Shown piece after piece: positions 11,249 to 22,884 of a stretch of DNA of 64,000 bases (within the stretch, counting starts at the first letter, position 1; the number at the start of each line of letters is the position of its first letter). The DNA comes from Cryptomeria japonica (lineage: Eukaryota > Streptophyta > Pinopsida > Cupressales > Cupressaceae): assembly GCF_030272615.1 (NCBI RefSeq), contig NC_081409.1, forward strand, positions 880,992,220 through 881,056,219. Direction: 5' to 3'. The position numbers were made by a program, and so were the translations under genes. The notes beneath the pieces are model-generated. The model did no database searches, had not been told where the DNA came from, and saw only the letters and a program-made list of their open reading frames with translations.

Positions 11249-14200
11249 TTAAGCATAATATCTACGCAAGTGCATAGCATTGATAGGTTCTTTAAGAGGC
11301 GTACCGTCTACATCCGCTATTTTGTAAGCACCTGATCCATAATCCTCAATAACGATATATGGTCCAAGCCAATTAGGACTAAATTTTCCCTTTTCTGCAG
11401 GTAAGGCATTCACATTGCGCTGATTCTCATAAAGGACTAAGTCACCTACTGAGAAGGAACGTTGAATGACCTTATCATTATAGCTTCATTGTAGAGTTTT
11501 GTGATACACTTGAATATGCTCAAGAGCATTTATGCGTTGTTCGTCAAGCATCTCAAGCTGTTGAAGTCGTTGTTCTCTATGAGAGTCATCATCTACTATA
11601 CCTTTGAGAGAAACCCTAAGTGATGGAATCTCTAATTCTAAGGGCATAATAGCGTCAGCACCATAAACAAGATTATAAGGAGTAGTTCCCGTAGCAATTC
11701 GTACACTCGTTCGGTAGGCCCAAAGAGCATAGATTAGCTGGTTACTCCAATCCTTACCATGCTTATTCACGGTTTTGCGAAGAATTTGTTCAATTATCTT
11801 ATTGGATGATTCGGCTTGCCCATTTGGTTGAGGATAGTATGGTGTAGAAAATCGATGTTTGATATGATACTTCTTGAGGAATTTCTTCACATCCTTGTTC
11901 TTAAATGATGTCCCCTTATCTGAGATAATAGTGGAAGGTATCCCAAATCGAGAAATAATGTTTTCTAGAAGAAATTGACAAATCACTTCAGCAGTAGTAG
12001 AGCGAAGGGGAATAGCTTCTACCCACTTCGTAAAGTAATCTATTGCGGTTATAATGAAGGTGTGTCCTTGAGATGAAGGAGGAGAGATTTTTCCGATAAG
12101 ATCCAAACCCCATGCGGAGAAAGGCCAAGAAGCTACTTGAGAACGAAGTTCTTGAGCAGGAGCATGAATCAAATTATTGTGTTGTTGACATTGATGACAT
12201 TTTTTAACAAATGAAAAGGAATCCTTTTGCATAGTTTGCCAATAGTATCCCATACGAAGCAATCTATGAACCAAGGATTTGCCCCCAAAATGCCCCCCAC
12301 AGGCACCTAAATGTGCCTCTTCAAGAGCAACAGGGATTTCTGACTTGTTAAGACAACGAAGGAGAAGACCATCATAACCCCTTCGGTAAAGGACATTAGA
12401 AAGAATGATATACCTAGCAGACAGCTTGCGGATTCTAGCCCTAGTGTTCCTATTAGCGGAATCAGGAAAGGTACCATCGGTCAAATATCTTACGATATGC
12501 GAGTACCATTCATCTGAGTCTATAAAATCACAACATGTTACCAAGCTAGAATCATCTACAATAGCTGGAGAAATAAGGTTGTGAATAACGAATTTAAGAT
12601 CGACCACAGGGTCCTCTAAAGATACCAGAGAAGCCACACATGCCATTGCATCCGCATGTCGATTATCTTTTCGAGGAACGGGTTCCATAGTATAAGAATC
12701 AAAATTTTGTAATAAAGAGACAGCAAGGTCTTTATATTGTGATAATTTGTCTTGTTTTGCTTGATATATTCCTGTTACTTGTCTTATAATCAATTGCGAA
12801 TCTCCATAGATATGTATGTGTTTTATATTTAGAGCTAAGGCTGCTTTTATTCCCGCTATAAGAGCCTCATACTCAGCAATGTTATTGGTACACAGGAAAT
12901 TTAGACGATATGATAAAGGAATGGACTTCTTTGTAGGAGAAAACAGAACAACCCCTGCCCCCGATCCTGTACGACACTTAGAGCCATCAAAGTATAACTC
13001 CCAAGTTTCATCTTTCTCTATAGAAAGAATGAAGTCATCAGGAAAAGACTCGGGGTTAGGGAAGGAGAAAGGTGAAGGGGCCTCAACTAAGTGGTCGGTC
13101 AATGCTTGCCCTTTAATTGCTCTTTGTGAAACAAATTTAAGGTCAAATTCAGTTAACATCATAACCCACTTAGCTAGACGTCCTGATAAATCAGTTTTAG
13201 AGAAAAGATGCTTCAAAGGATCAAACTTTACCATGAGGTGGACTTCTGAATTTAAAAGATAATGTCTCAATTTCTGAGTCGCAAACACCAAGGCCAAGCA
13301 TTGTCTTTCTATCGTAGAATATCAGGTCTCATAATTGAGTAAGGTATGACTTATGTAATAAACCGGACATTCCTTACCATCTTTATCATGTTGTGCCAAC
13401 AATGCTGCGAGAGCATGAGAAGAAGCAGCTGTATATAGAAGGAAGGGTTTAGAAGGTTCGGCAGGTTGAAGAATAGGAGGACTAGCCAAATACACTTTTA
13501 AATCTTCAAATGCTTGCTGACAATCCTCATTCCATTGAAAAGTGATATCCTTTTTAAGAAGTTGAGTAAAAGGAAAGGTACGATCCGCAAGCTGAGACAT
13601 GAACCTACGAATAACTTGAATCTTTCCTTGTAAGCTTTTAAGTTGAGACACATTTCTAGGAGGTGGCATGTTGACAATAGCATCTATTTTCTTAGTATCC
13701 ACCTCAATCCCACGATGCGAAACTATGATCCCTAATAGTTTTCCACTATCCACACCAAAAATGCATTTTTGGGGATTCAAGCGCATGTGATATTTACGAA
13801 TTCTTTCAAAGATTTGACGAAGGACTTTAACATGATCCATGCGAAGAAAGGATTTGGCCAAAATATCATCAACATAATCCTCTAAAATCTTATGCATATA
13901 ATCATGAAAGATAAGGGTCATCGCTCGTTGATAAGTTGCACCGGCGTTTTTAAGTCCAAAAGGCATCATTATCCAACAAAACGTACCCCAAGGAGTGGTG
14001 AAAGCAGTTTTGAATTGATCTTGAGGGTTAATAAAAATTTGATTGTATCCTGAAAAACCATCCATGAAGGATAACAAGGCATGTCCTACCGTAGAATCAA
14101 CTATCATGTCAATGTTTGGAAGAGGGAAATCATCTTTCAAGGAAGCTTTATTCAAATCTCGAAATTCAGTACACATCCTTATTTTGTTATCTGGTTTAGC

Positions 14201-14395
14201 CACAGCGACAATATTTGAAATCCATGGGGAATAGTCAATAGGGCGGATAAATCCAGCCTCCAATAATTTTTCAATCTCAGCCTTAACAAGCAGAGCCACC
14301 TTAGGATTCATTTTTCGAATCTTTTGTTTCACGGGCTTAGCATCAGGAACTAAGACAATATTATGAGTAACAATCTTAGGATCTATACCAGGCAT
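11249..14395 (-). pseudogene. Element 1 pol: RT, RNase H, second RNase H, integrase
   Basis: RT (14395 downwards) shows MPFGLKNAGATYQ and the catalytic YVDDILAKS. The first RNase H remnant follows (LVFATQKLRHYLL). A second, archaeal-type RNase H begins YFDGSKCRTGSGAGVVL and includes EYEALIAGIKAAL and YGDSQLI; two RNase H domains in tandem mark the Tat clade. The integrase has an HHCC finger (HLGACGGHFG, CHQCQ) and a DDE triad seen at LDLIG, SDKGTSF and NGQAESSN. The GPY/F-type C-terminus (NWLGPYIVIEDYGSGAYKI) continues to 11249. Two in-frame TGA codons, at 13322-13324 and 11486-11488, stand where family members have Arg, so both fit CGA to TGA. A one-base shift near 14400 separates it from the upstream frame. 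Confidence 0.92.
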
Positions 14396-16827
14396 GTCAG
14401 AATATGTCCAAGCAATATCTTAGGGAATTCATGCAATAGTTCTTCATATTGTTTCTGTTCCTCTTCATCCAAACATTTTCCAATTTTAATAACTTTCTCT
14501 TTATTGCAAAGGTCTATCTTAACATCAGTGGTATCACTTATGAGAAGATTACTTTGTTGAGGAGTGTCCTTTAACTGAGGGAATTCTTTCACAATCTTGT
14601 CATTATCAATCTCTTTTCCAAAATAGGCTTCAGTGTTCAAACAATAAGGGAGTCCCCTATTGTGATGATAACGAGGAAGAGTGTCATAGGCTCCCAAGAA
14701 CTCAGCTAAAGAATTGTCGGTAGGGAAGATATCCAAAGCACAGTCACCCGAAGGATCCCCATCAATATACTCAGGGTGCTGCATTGATAGAGATGTAGAA
14801 ATAGCATTAACACTAATGCATGGTCTTTTAGAAGCTTTAGTACGTCTGCAGGGATTATAGCCAAGTCCAAAGGCATAATTGTGAAAATTAGTCTCTAGAG
14901 GAACTCTTATCCCTTGTTCATTAGCACCACAACCTTTTCCCTGATACCCATGCTTAGCAAAAATGCAAAAACCACGACCATAACGATCAGCCATTTCAGG
15001 AAGAGAAGGTGGTTTTTCATAAGACAAAGAATCAAACTCTTCATAATTATAGATGTGAGGAGAAGAAGTTTGAGAAGCGGCCACAAAATTATTACTCATA
15101 GATTCAGGTAAGGTTGATTGATTTTTAGCTTCTTCTTTCTTTTCAACTTTATGATTTTTAGCTTCTTCCTTCTTTTCAATTTTAATTTCTCTAGAAGGAA
15201 CCTTATATTCACCTACAAAGGTAGGGTTAAAATCAAGAGACCCCCAATCATCCTCTGCGAGAACCTCCTCAGGATCAAAATCCTTTTTATGTGTAGTTTC
15301 AAGTCGAGAAGGATCTTCTTCAGGATTTCCAAACTCATCCGAAGGATTTTGATCATCGGAGAGCGAAGACTCATCGATAGGTTTCTTGTTTAAAGAGTCA
15401 TCACTAGATGAGGATGGCTTAGAAGAATTCCCTTTGGAAGTAGATGTTTGTAGACAAGCTTGAAAATTAGTATCACCCATCAAAGTGTATGTCTTATTGT
15501 TATAAACGAATTTAACTTGTCTATGCAATGTAGAGGGGACAGCTTGCATGCTGTGAATCCAAGGCCTCCCTAATAACAAGTTATATGTTAAATTTCCTAG
15601 CATAACATGGATAGGAGTAGGCAAAGTAACAGGTCCTACTGTGAGAGGTAAGGTGATGATACCTAATGAAGTCTTAGCCACATTGTCAAAGCCACGAATG
15701 GGACGAGAGTCAGGCTCAATAAGAGATGTATCCACATTCATCTTATGCAATAGATTAATGCTACACACATTAAGGCCAGAGCCATTATCTACCAGTGTTC
15801 GTCTTATAGCAGTGTCTTTCATGATAACCACAATCATCAAGGGATCATGTTGTTGTTGAATTTCACTAGTAGGCAACTCATCTTGGGTAAACACAATTTG
15901 AGCTTTAGGATTCATCACAGAGTTAACAAAAGATGCTATACTACTAGATGTATTCGATGGAGGAACATTCAAATCTTTCAAGGCATCTTGTAACATTCCA
16001 TGATGAGTGGAAGAAGTTTGAATCAAATCCCAAAGGGATATCTTAGCAGGGGTAGCTTTAAGTTATTCTATGAGATCATATTCCTTACCCATAACTTGCG
16101 AAATACGAGGAGCTTGAGGAAGAATTGGTTGAGGATTAGGAAGAGAAACTGGAATAACAGGAGGAGGATTAGGTTGCCTATTATTTCTAGTATGATAAGT
16201 ATGGGCAACCGTATGATAACTCTCTCTAGTTATTTGTTTAGCATAACTGTAAGGACTTACAGGTTTTCTTCCTTGCACGGTGATGATTGGTTTATTCGGG
16301 GTACGAAAGGAATCATGATCATACCTTCCTTGGATAGTAAGGAGAGGTGATTTAGGAACTTGAAAGGTGGGAGAAGGATAAGAACCTTGGACTTCAAAGA
16401 GAGGCTTATTATGTTCATTCAAGTTTATCATGTTAACCAATTTAGAGGTCTTGTTCTTGTTTAAAGATTTCGATAAAGCCACAAAGTCATCAAGAGCATC
16501 ATCCAACAAAGCATGATCATATCGGTTAAAAGGTTTGTCTTTTGATTTGAAAGGGGACATCTCCTCATAGAGGGGATTATTGAAAACAACCATGTTACTA
16601 GATTCAGGGGAAGAGTTGATAGGAATGTATCCTTGAGAGGAATCATTCAACTTATCTTTCTCATCACACCTAAATGGCATAGTAACAAGGTTTATGAGTT
16701 TTTGGTAAAATGAAGGTTTGGCATCTTTAGGGTTTAAAAACTCATCTAAAGCTTCATCTAATTCATCTTGGCTGTACTCATAATAATCATCAAAAGCATG
16801 AACATTTTGCAAATAAAAATCTGACAT
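14383..16827 (-). pseudogene. Element 1 gag-like region, protease and linker
   Basis: One frame from ATG at 16827 to 14383, broken by a TAA at 16063-16065; element 2 has CAA at the same place, so the change is C to T. The first 254 residues (acidic, then Pro-rich) show no capsid domain and no CCHC knuckle. Next comes the gag-tail motif LKATPAKISLWDLIQTS. The aspartic protease follows, with active-site VDNGSGLNV and LLGRPWIHSM near 15550-15800. A linker with GFGLGYNP-like and GCGANEQG motifs leads to RT. The frame ends in a shift (LLGHILTCLV) where family members read on into RT. A Tat gag is normally several hundred residues longer, so capsid sequence appears to have been lost. Confidence 0.88.
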
Positions 16828-16984
16828 TTTGAAAAGATTGCATAAAATTTAAACACACAATGTAAAGAAACACACTTTTTCTTTTCTTTTTTTTTTCTTT
16901 TTCTTTTTAATGAAAATGAAATGAAAACACACTAAATCTAGATCTAGATCTAACAAATGTAATGCAAGAGGAAGCAATGATAGA
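16828..16984 (-). other. Short leader with T-rich tract
   Basis: Leader between the primer site and the first ATG. It holds a pyrimidine run at about 16877-16909 on the plus strand (purine-rich in the element RNA) and a repeated CTAGATCTAGATCTA. No other feature seen. Confidence 0.5.
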
Positions 16985-17002
16985 TTCACGTCGGGTTCAC
17001 CA
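16985..17002 (-). other. Primer-binding site of element 1
   Basis: The minus strand after the 5' LTR reads TTT then TGGTGAACCCGACGTGAA. It starts with TGG as required to pair with tRNA CCA. I could not assign the tRNA by eye. Element 2 keeps only TGGTGAAC of this. Confidence 0.65.
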
Positions 17003-17005
17003 AAA

Positions 17006-18669
17006 TGTGTAGGGGAAAAAGCGAGACTAGGTTAATCGTGCCCTAATCCTACCTTTTGACACACATTACGGAATATGAAAGAGCCTAGAGATATCACACA
17101 ATTGGATACTTCTTTTGGTGAAAGAGAGAGCCACGAGATATCTATTAGGATTTCTATTCCCTTGTTGAAATTGTAAGATCAAGTAATGCAAGTTCAAACC
17201 CTAATCCCAAAATGCAAGTATGAACTAATAACAAGATTGCAGAATTGAGATTAAACAATGAACAGCTGTAAATACAAGGATGAAAGAAGAATGCAGATGT
17301 GTACCCGGAGTCAAAATCGGACTGAAAATGTTCGGGACGGGGGCGCGGGCGCCACTGTCCTGAAAACTGCACCGGAAACTGCTGTTCTGCACTCTGAAAC
17401 ACTGTCGGGAAGCTATCTGAAAGCTGTCTGTCCAGAGGACCAGGGCGCCCAGTGCCTCTGTCCCAGGGACCAGGGCACCCAGCGCCCCTATCCTGGCAAG
17501 ACCAGGGCGGCCAGCGCCCCTGTCCCAGTCTTCTGCTCTGCAATTTGATACAGAGTGCTGTCTCGACCTTCTCTCTCCGGATCTGTATCTCGCTACGTCG
17601 TCCGAATCTTGAAACCTGCAATGATATCTGAAAAGGGGTGTATGGGCAGCTATATAGGGTTTTGCCTTAGTCAAACCCCCGCTTCGGTGATTTCCACCTC
17701 CACAAATAGCCAAGTTGTTTTGTAAAATGTATTGTGTGTGCAGACCTAGTGTGTGTGCAAGGTCCTAAAATGCAAGAAAGCAAACTAGAGCAACCTAGAA
17801 AGTAAACCCTAATTGCTTGTAAATGATAGTGTAAATGCTCTAAATCAAAATGCAATGTGATCTAAAGCATGAATAAATGATGTACTAAAGCTTATGTAAA
17901 GACATGAAAACAACATGAAATCATACCCAACCCTCAAGGGAGGAGTACAAGCCAATCTTCAGTCGGTAATCTCCTATTGTTCTTCAATGTCTTCCAAGCC
18001 CTAAGTGGATGAATGAATTTGATATATGCTTGATAGAAGGATGTTGAATGTTATTGAAGTCTTCAAAGATCTGCTCTTTTGCTGCATATGAAGTTCCTGG
18101 AAACCAAAAATCGGATCCCTTCAAATGAGGAAAGAGAGCTCTTATGTATGAAACCCTAGGTCGTAAATTCGTATTTTGGCCGACCTAGAGATTGAATATC
18201 CCGCCAATTTCTTGGGGTTAAGCTTTATTTTATGATTGGATCGCGCTCCTAAAATTTCGGGAAAAATGTTCGGGACCATGTTGCACTCCGGGCGCCACGG
18301 TCCCGACAACTTTTCACCAAATTTTCAGGGCCGTCGGATATGATGATTTTAGAGAGAATCCTGAAGTTACAGGTGATTTCGAGATGTTTTGACCTCGAAA
18401 TCAAGCCCCCAAGTTCGAAATAGGACTTAATTAGGGTTTTTGATTAAGTGGTGTATTGGAGGAATAAAATGCAAAGGGCGCGCTTTAGTGAAAAGGGCCC
18501 AATTTTATGATGTAGAGAATGATGAAATAGGACCTTAGACCTAATTAATTTGATTAATTAAGTGCTTAAGGAGAAATGCAATGCAGAATGTAAAATGCAC
18601 TAAGGCGGGTGCTAAACTAGGTGTGAAATTGTACCACCCTAGCAAGTGCGTACAATTTACGACGCTACA
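17006..18669 (-). repeat. 5' LTR of element 1 (1664 bp) with promoter
   Basis: Full-length partner of 5788-7451. A TATATA core at 17651-17656 (plus-strand CTATATAGGG) is the likely promoter, directing transcription towards lower coordinates. The G+C-rich repeat block at 17440-17525 lies downstream of that start, in the R/U5 part. Confidence 0.95.
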
Positions 18670-18674
18670 ATGGG

Positions 18675-18989
18675 CTATGCAATTTTTTTAGAATGGGTAT
18701 AGGTACAATCATGTTTTACATTGTCTAATTTTGGTTCTTTCTATATTTCCCTTATATATTATTAAACTTTTTTTCACTCTCATGACTAGGGTTATTTGAA
18801 TATGAAAATTGTCAAACCTTGTATGATATTTAAAATTTACTATTAAATTGTAGTTTGTATTAATGTGAATATTGGAGAATGCCTCTATTCTTATTTGGGC
18901 TATAACAATTGAATTTGTGTTGAACCCTATAAGCTTGTGTCTTGGATTAGAGATGCATATATAGGTTCTATAAAGTGCAAAATTGAACA
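18675..18989. other. No feature recognised
   Basis: AT-rich sequence continuing the target into which element 1 inserted (it joins 5661-5787). Nothing coding or repetitive was recognised in it. Confidence 0.4.
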
Positions 18990-19930
18990 CTAGTGATTCT
19001 CCACCTAGGAGAGAGAAAGGAAATCACTAGGATGATTTTCACTTGGGAGATACTTTACATTCAAAAGAGGGGTTGAATTCACTAGATCCAAACCCTAAAG
19101 TGAACAAGGATTTGAATACATAGTGAATTGCAATGGTGCAATCCAATTTACCCTCTTGTAAGTAGAAGAGTTGACTTGTTGACTATGCAGAAAATGAAGA
19201 CAAAATGGGTGAAATAAGGAGCTGCTAATTCGAGATCGCGTTAACTTTGGATTTGAGATATTTTGACTGATACACACCTACCCTACAAATTTCAAGAAAA
19301 TTCATTGGGATCAAGTTGAAGTTGCACCCGGTCCTCCAAAAAATCCGTGAGTTAAAAAGGGTTTTTTTGTCTCTGCAAATGAAGCCTAAATCTGCAATTA
19401 CATCCACACATCTGTAACCTACACACATAAAAAAGGAAATAAGGGTTGTGGATAGGGGTTTGCCTTATTAGAACCTCGGTTGAGGCATCAACCTTGAAAG
19501 AAAGTAATTACAAATGCATAAATGTAAATAATGGAAATGTATACCTTGTAGATCTGCAAATTGTTGATGATGGTTGTTTTTCTTCTTGAATGTAATCATA
19601 AGTTTTGCATGAAATGGCATGTAACATGAAAAAATCCTAACACACACATGCTTTCAAATCAATGTTGTAATGTTTCTCTAATGGATGGATGAAGAAGACA
19701 CATGAAGAAGAAGATGTTTGAAGACTTGAACAATTGAATGCTTGATAATGCAAACCAAGTCCACCTGTTTACCCAATTTTTTCTTATTCTTGTATATGAA
19801 AATAAGAGTACTAAATCTCTTTTTATACTTGCTTAGGAGAATTAATTTTCATCTCATTGAATGCTGACATAGGCAAAATTAAATCACAAAGAGAAAATTG
19901 TGTTTAAGGGTCAGATGGACCCATTTTAGG
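18990..19930. repeat. Diverged Tat-like LTR, left part
   Basis: It shares the order of landmarks seen in the element 1 and 2 LTRs, for example GGATAGGGGTTTGCCTTATT compared with TATAGGGTTTTGCCTTAGTC. The right-hand part continues at 32395-32640 after element 4. Similarity is weak and judged by eye. No internal region is attached, so it may be a solo LTR. Edges are approximate. Confidence 0.5.
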
Positions 19931-19939
19931 TGTAAGTAA

Positions 19940-21121
19940 TGTTGGCATATTGATGATGTTTTGATTGTCATTGATAGACAGACACTTTCTTGATGGTGGA
20001 CACACACTTTCTTGATGTATGAGTTATGCTCAACCAGTAATTGTTCCAACCGGTATTGTGTATTATTGAATGTATAGTCTTTAGACTATTGGTATTTTGA
20101 AAAAGATGTTTACTGGTCATAGATTGATTGAAGAGCTCAAGCGGTATGGAGATACCAAGTGGTAAAAAGGAACCAAGTGGTAGTTAACTTTTGATCGGAA
20201 CACTTCGATCTACCAGTCTTCATTTTTGACAATTGGTAATCAGTATATTGTATTAACCTGTATTACTCTGTGACGAGTTACCAACTGGTATTTTTGTAAT
20301 GTGTGATGAGTTATCATCCACCGATACTTTGGTGGTGATTTTGTGTCGTGTTACCAAATGTGTCCAGATGCACTGAACCTAGGAACTTGTAGTCTAATCC
20401 TATTTGACCAACATGAAATCAGTTTCCTTTATAAGGACATCATGTCTAGGGTTTGCATGTATGATGTATGAGAGATGTGTGATAGAGAAAAGGTTATGTG
20501 CGATCATTGAAGAAAAGATTAGGTCTGTGTGAAGAGATAGAGTGTGGAGATATTGAAGATTGAAGTAATGCTGAAATGCATTAACAATGAGCTTTCAAGG
20601 ATCTAACCAAGCATACTATGCTAGTATCTAGATCAGTCATTTGTTGATTACTAATATCTTCAACAAGTCTAAAACCCTTAATTGGGTAGGCCCAGCAAAG
20701 CCTTTGTAAATCCTCTAACAAGGTGGTTCACAACTGTGGATCTGAAATCTTTTAACAAGGTAGTCTTTAACAAGACTTATCTCCTAACAGAGATCTAGAT
20801 TCCTAACAAGATCTATTCTGGTGAAGAATATTGTATGACCTTAACCGGTCTTACCTTAATTGATCTGGTTTCTATTCTTCAAATAGTTACTTGTGAGTTT
20901 CTTCTCACCGTGATTTTTCCCATTTGGGTTTCCACATAAAATATCTTGTGTTATGGTGATTGTTCTTTTCTGGGTGAATGCTTTGTTTGCTATTTGGTTT
21001 GCATTTATCTTAACTAGTTTATTAGTGAATTTGTTGCACCAGTTATCAATTAAACTATTTAAAGGATTGAGTACAGTATTTTTTGGTATACTAATTCACC
21101 CCCCCCTCTTAGTATTCATCA
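19940..21121 (+). repeat. 5' LTR of element 3 (1182 bp)
   Basis: Starts TGTTGGCATATTGATGATG and ends CTCTTAGTATTCATCA. It matches 26340-27506 throughout with small indels. It is followed at 21124-21136 by CAGTGTCATAGCC, a decayed form (four mismatches) of the initiator-Met primer site TGGTATCAGAGCC. Confidence 0.92.
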
Positions 21122-21171
21122 ATCAGTGTCATAGCCAACCTTTCTATAAGTCTAACCGCTTGGAAGGAGAT

Positions 21172-22560
21172 ATGGGGGAATATAGTGTGAGAGAACTTAC
21201 TCATCATCTCACTCAGACTAAGAGAGCCTATGATGAACTAAAAGTCAAGTATAAAGCCTCTTTGGCCAAAAAAAGAGAGCATGCTGAAAAAATGGTGGAA
21301 CTTACTGAAAACTACTCTTCTGATGAAGTAGACATGGATGCCTTAGTTGAAGAGGTTGAAAAAATAAATGAATCTAAAGCCAATCTGAGAAAAGAGTTGG
21401 AAGGATTGACTATCAGAATGTGTCAAGAGCTTGAGAACCGAAGGAAAGCTGAAGATCTGGTAAAAGACAAAGATCATGAAATCTCCAAGCTAAAGAAAGA
21501 AATCAGTACCCTTATGGCTCATCTCCAAGAGAGTAAAGTAGAAAAATAAGAAATGCAAGATGAACTAAACATGGCTATTTCAGAGAATGCAACCTTGATG
21601 GAATCCAATGTTGCTATTTCCAAGGAACTTACTAAGTCAAAGGAGATACTTGCCAAATCCAATCAAAGAACTGCTAAGCTAGAACAAAAGCTAGAATCGG
21701 CAAAACCAGTAAAGAATACCACTTGACTTAGTTTCTCTAAGTATGAGGAAGGTGAGACCTCTGGAACAAAAGATGAAGCATCAAAGAAGAAACCAACATC
21801 CAAGGATAAAGGTAAGGAAAAATTTAAACCTATTTTCTTTAATTGTCTCAAAGAAGGACATACTGCTAATGTGTGTAGAAGCAAGGCCTACAACAATTTT
21901 TCTTATTTTCTAAACAATAAGCCTAGATCCAATAGATTCAATGGAAACTGTTATGCATGCAAAAAGTTTGGGCATAGAGCATTTGAATGCAGATCAGTTT
22001 TACACAACACTAGGAGATACCCTCCAAGGACTCAAGGAGTTATCCCGGAACCCTCTGTAAAAAAGAATCCCAACCAGTACAATACCTATGAACATCAGTT
22101 AGTTGGTTATCAAGCAGTAACTAGTTGGAGAACAACTTGTTTGATCTGTCATGGTAGCGGTCACACTGCTACAAGATGTAGAAGGAAGAATGGAAGTATG
22201 AATAATGGACCATGGAGAACACCTGGAATGGTATGCTATCATTGCAACAAATCGGTTCACACTGCCATAACTTGCAGACTGAGAAAGAACCTATCGGATG
22301 ATATACTGATCACTCCAAAAGGGAAGATTGATGTTGAAACCATTCAAACGAAAATGAATAAAACTTGGAAAAAGAAACTAGAAGAAGTGTCATAGGATGA
22401 ATCGGTTTCTACACCTAGTGTGGAAGTCTCTGAACCGACAAACTTAGCTTCAGAAAAGCTTAGGGGGAACATATCAGTGAAATATTTCAAACCCCCAGTT
22501 TATATCAGTAAAGACCTTAACCGGTATATGTTACCTGTTAGTCGGCAAAAGACTTGAAGA
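21172..22560 (+). pseudogene. Element 3 gag-like ORF: coiled coil and four CCHC zinc knuckles
   Basis: From ATG 21172 the frame gives a Lys/Glu-rich coiled coil (heptad-like, about 120 residues). After a few stops come zinc knuckles in series. The first is damaged (FFNCLKEGHTANVC, first Cys lost). CYACKKFGHRAFEC, CLICHGSGHTATRC and CYHCNKSVHTAITC keep all C-x2-C-x4-H-x4-C ligands. Knuckles bind genomic RNA in retroelement nucleocapsids. The frame begins within 40 bp of the primer site, so the usual N-terminal gag domain (UBN2 type) is missing. Stops near 21549 and 21725 break it. Confidence 0.75.
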
Positions 22561-22884
22561 GGTAAAAGGAAAAATTAGGGTTTGTGCTCTAATGGTGATG
22601 CATTTATTATGGTAGGTGAAAATTTGTTTAAAAGGGATTTTCATTATCATTATCACTTATCAGTTTTTGAAAGAAGAATTTTAAAGAACAAAATGACAAA
22701 GAGCGATTCGTCTAGCAATTCAAAGTGAATTCAAAAATCTTGCAGAGGAATCCACAGATCTTTTTCAATCTATTAGTGAAGAACACTAAGCGATAATCTT
22801 GCAACTGAAGTGGTGTATTGTGAGCGACATTTCCAAACCCTAAATTTTGGATTGTGAAGGTATTTCTCGAATGTCTTTCTTATC
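22561..22884. other. Non-coding spacer in element 3
   Basis: No supported frame between the gag-like region and the second ORF. It takes the place where pol would be expected. Confidence 0.5.

Larger units (their letters stand above)
5783..18674 (-). mobile_element. Element 1: Tat-clade Ty3/gypsy retrotransposon with antisense PMD gene
   Basis: A complete 12.9-kb element at 5788-18669, flanked by identical 5-bp duplications ATGGG (5783-5787 and 18670-18674). Both LTRs are 1664 bp, and by eye differ at roughly 50 positions (about 3%), mostly transitions. Minus-strand order is 5' LTR, primer site, gag-like region, protease, RT, RNase H, second RNase H, integrase, long non-pol region, polypurine tract, 3' LTR. 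The order, the second archaeal-type RNase H, and the extra antisense gene between pol and the 3' LTR are traits of the Tat lineage. Several nonsense codons and a frameshift make this copy non-autonomous. Confidence 0.93.
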
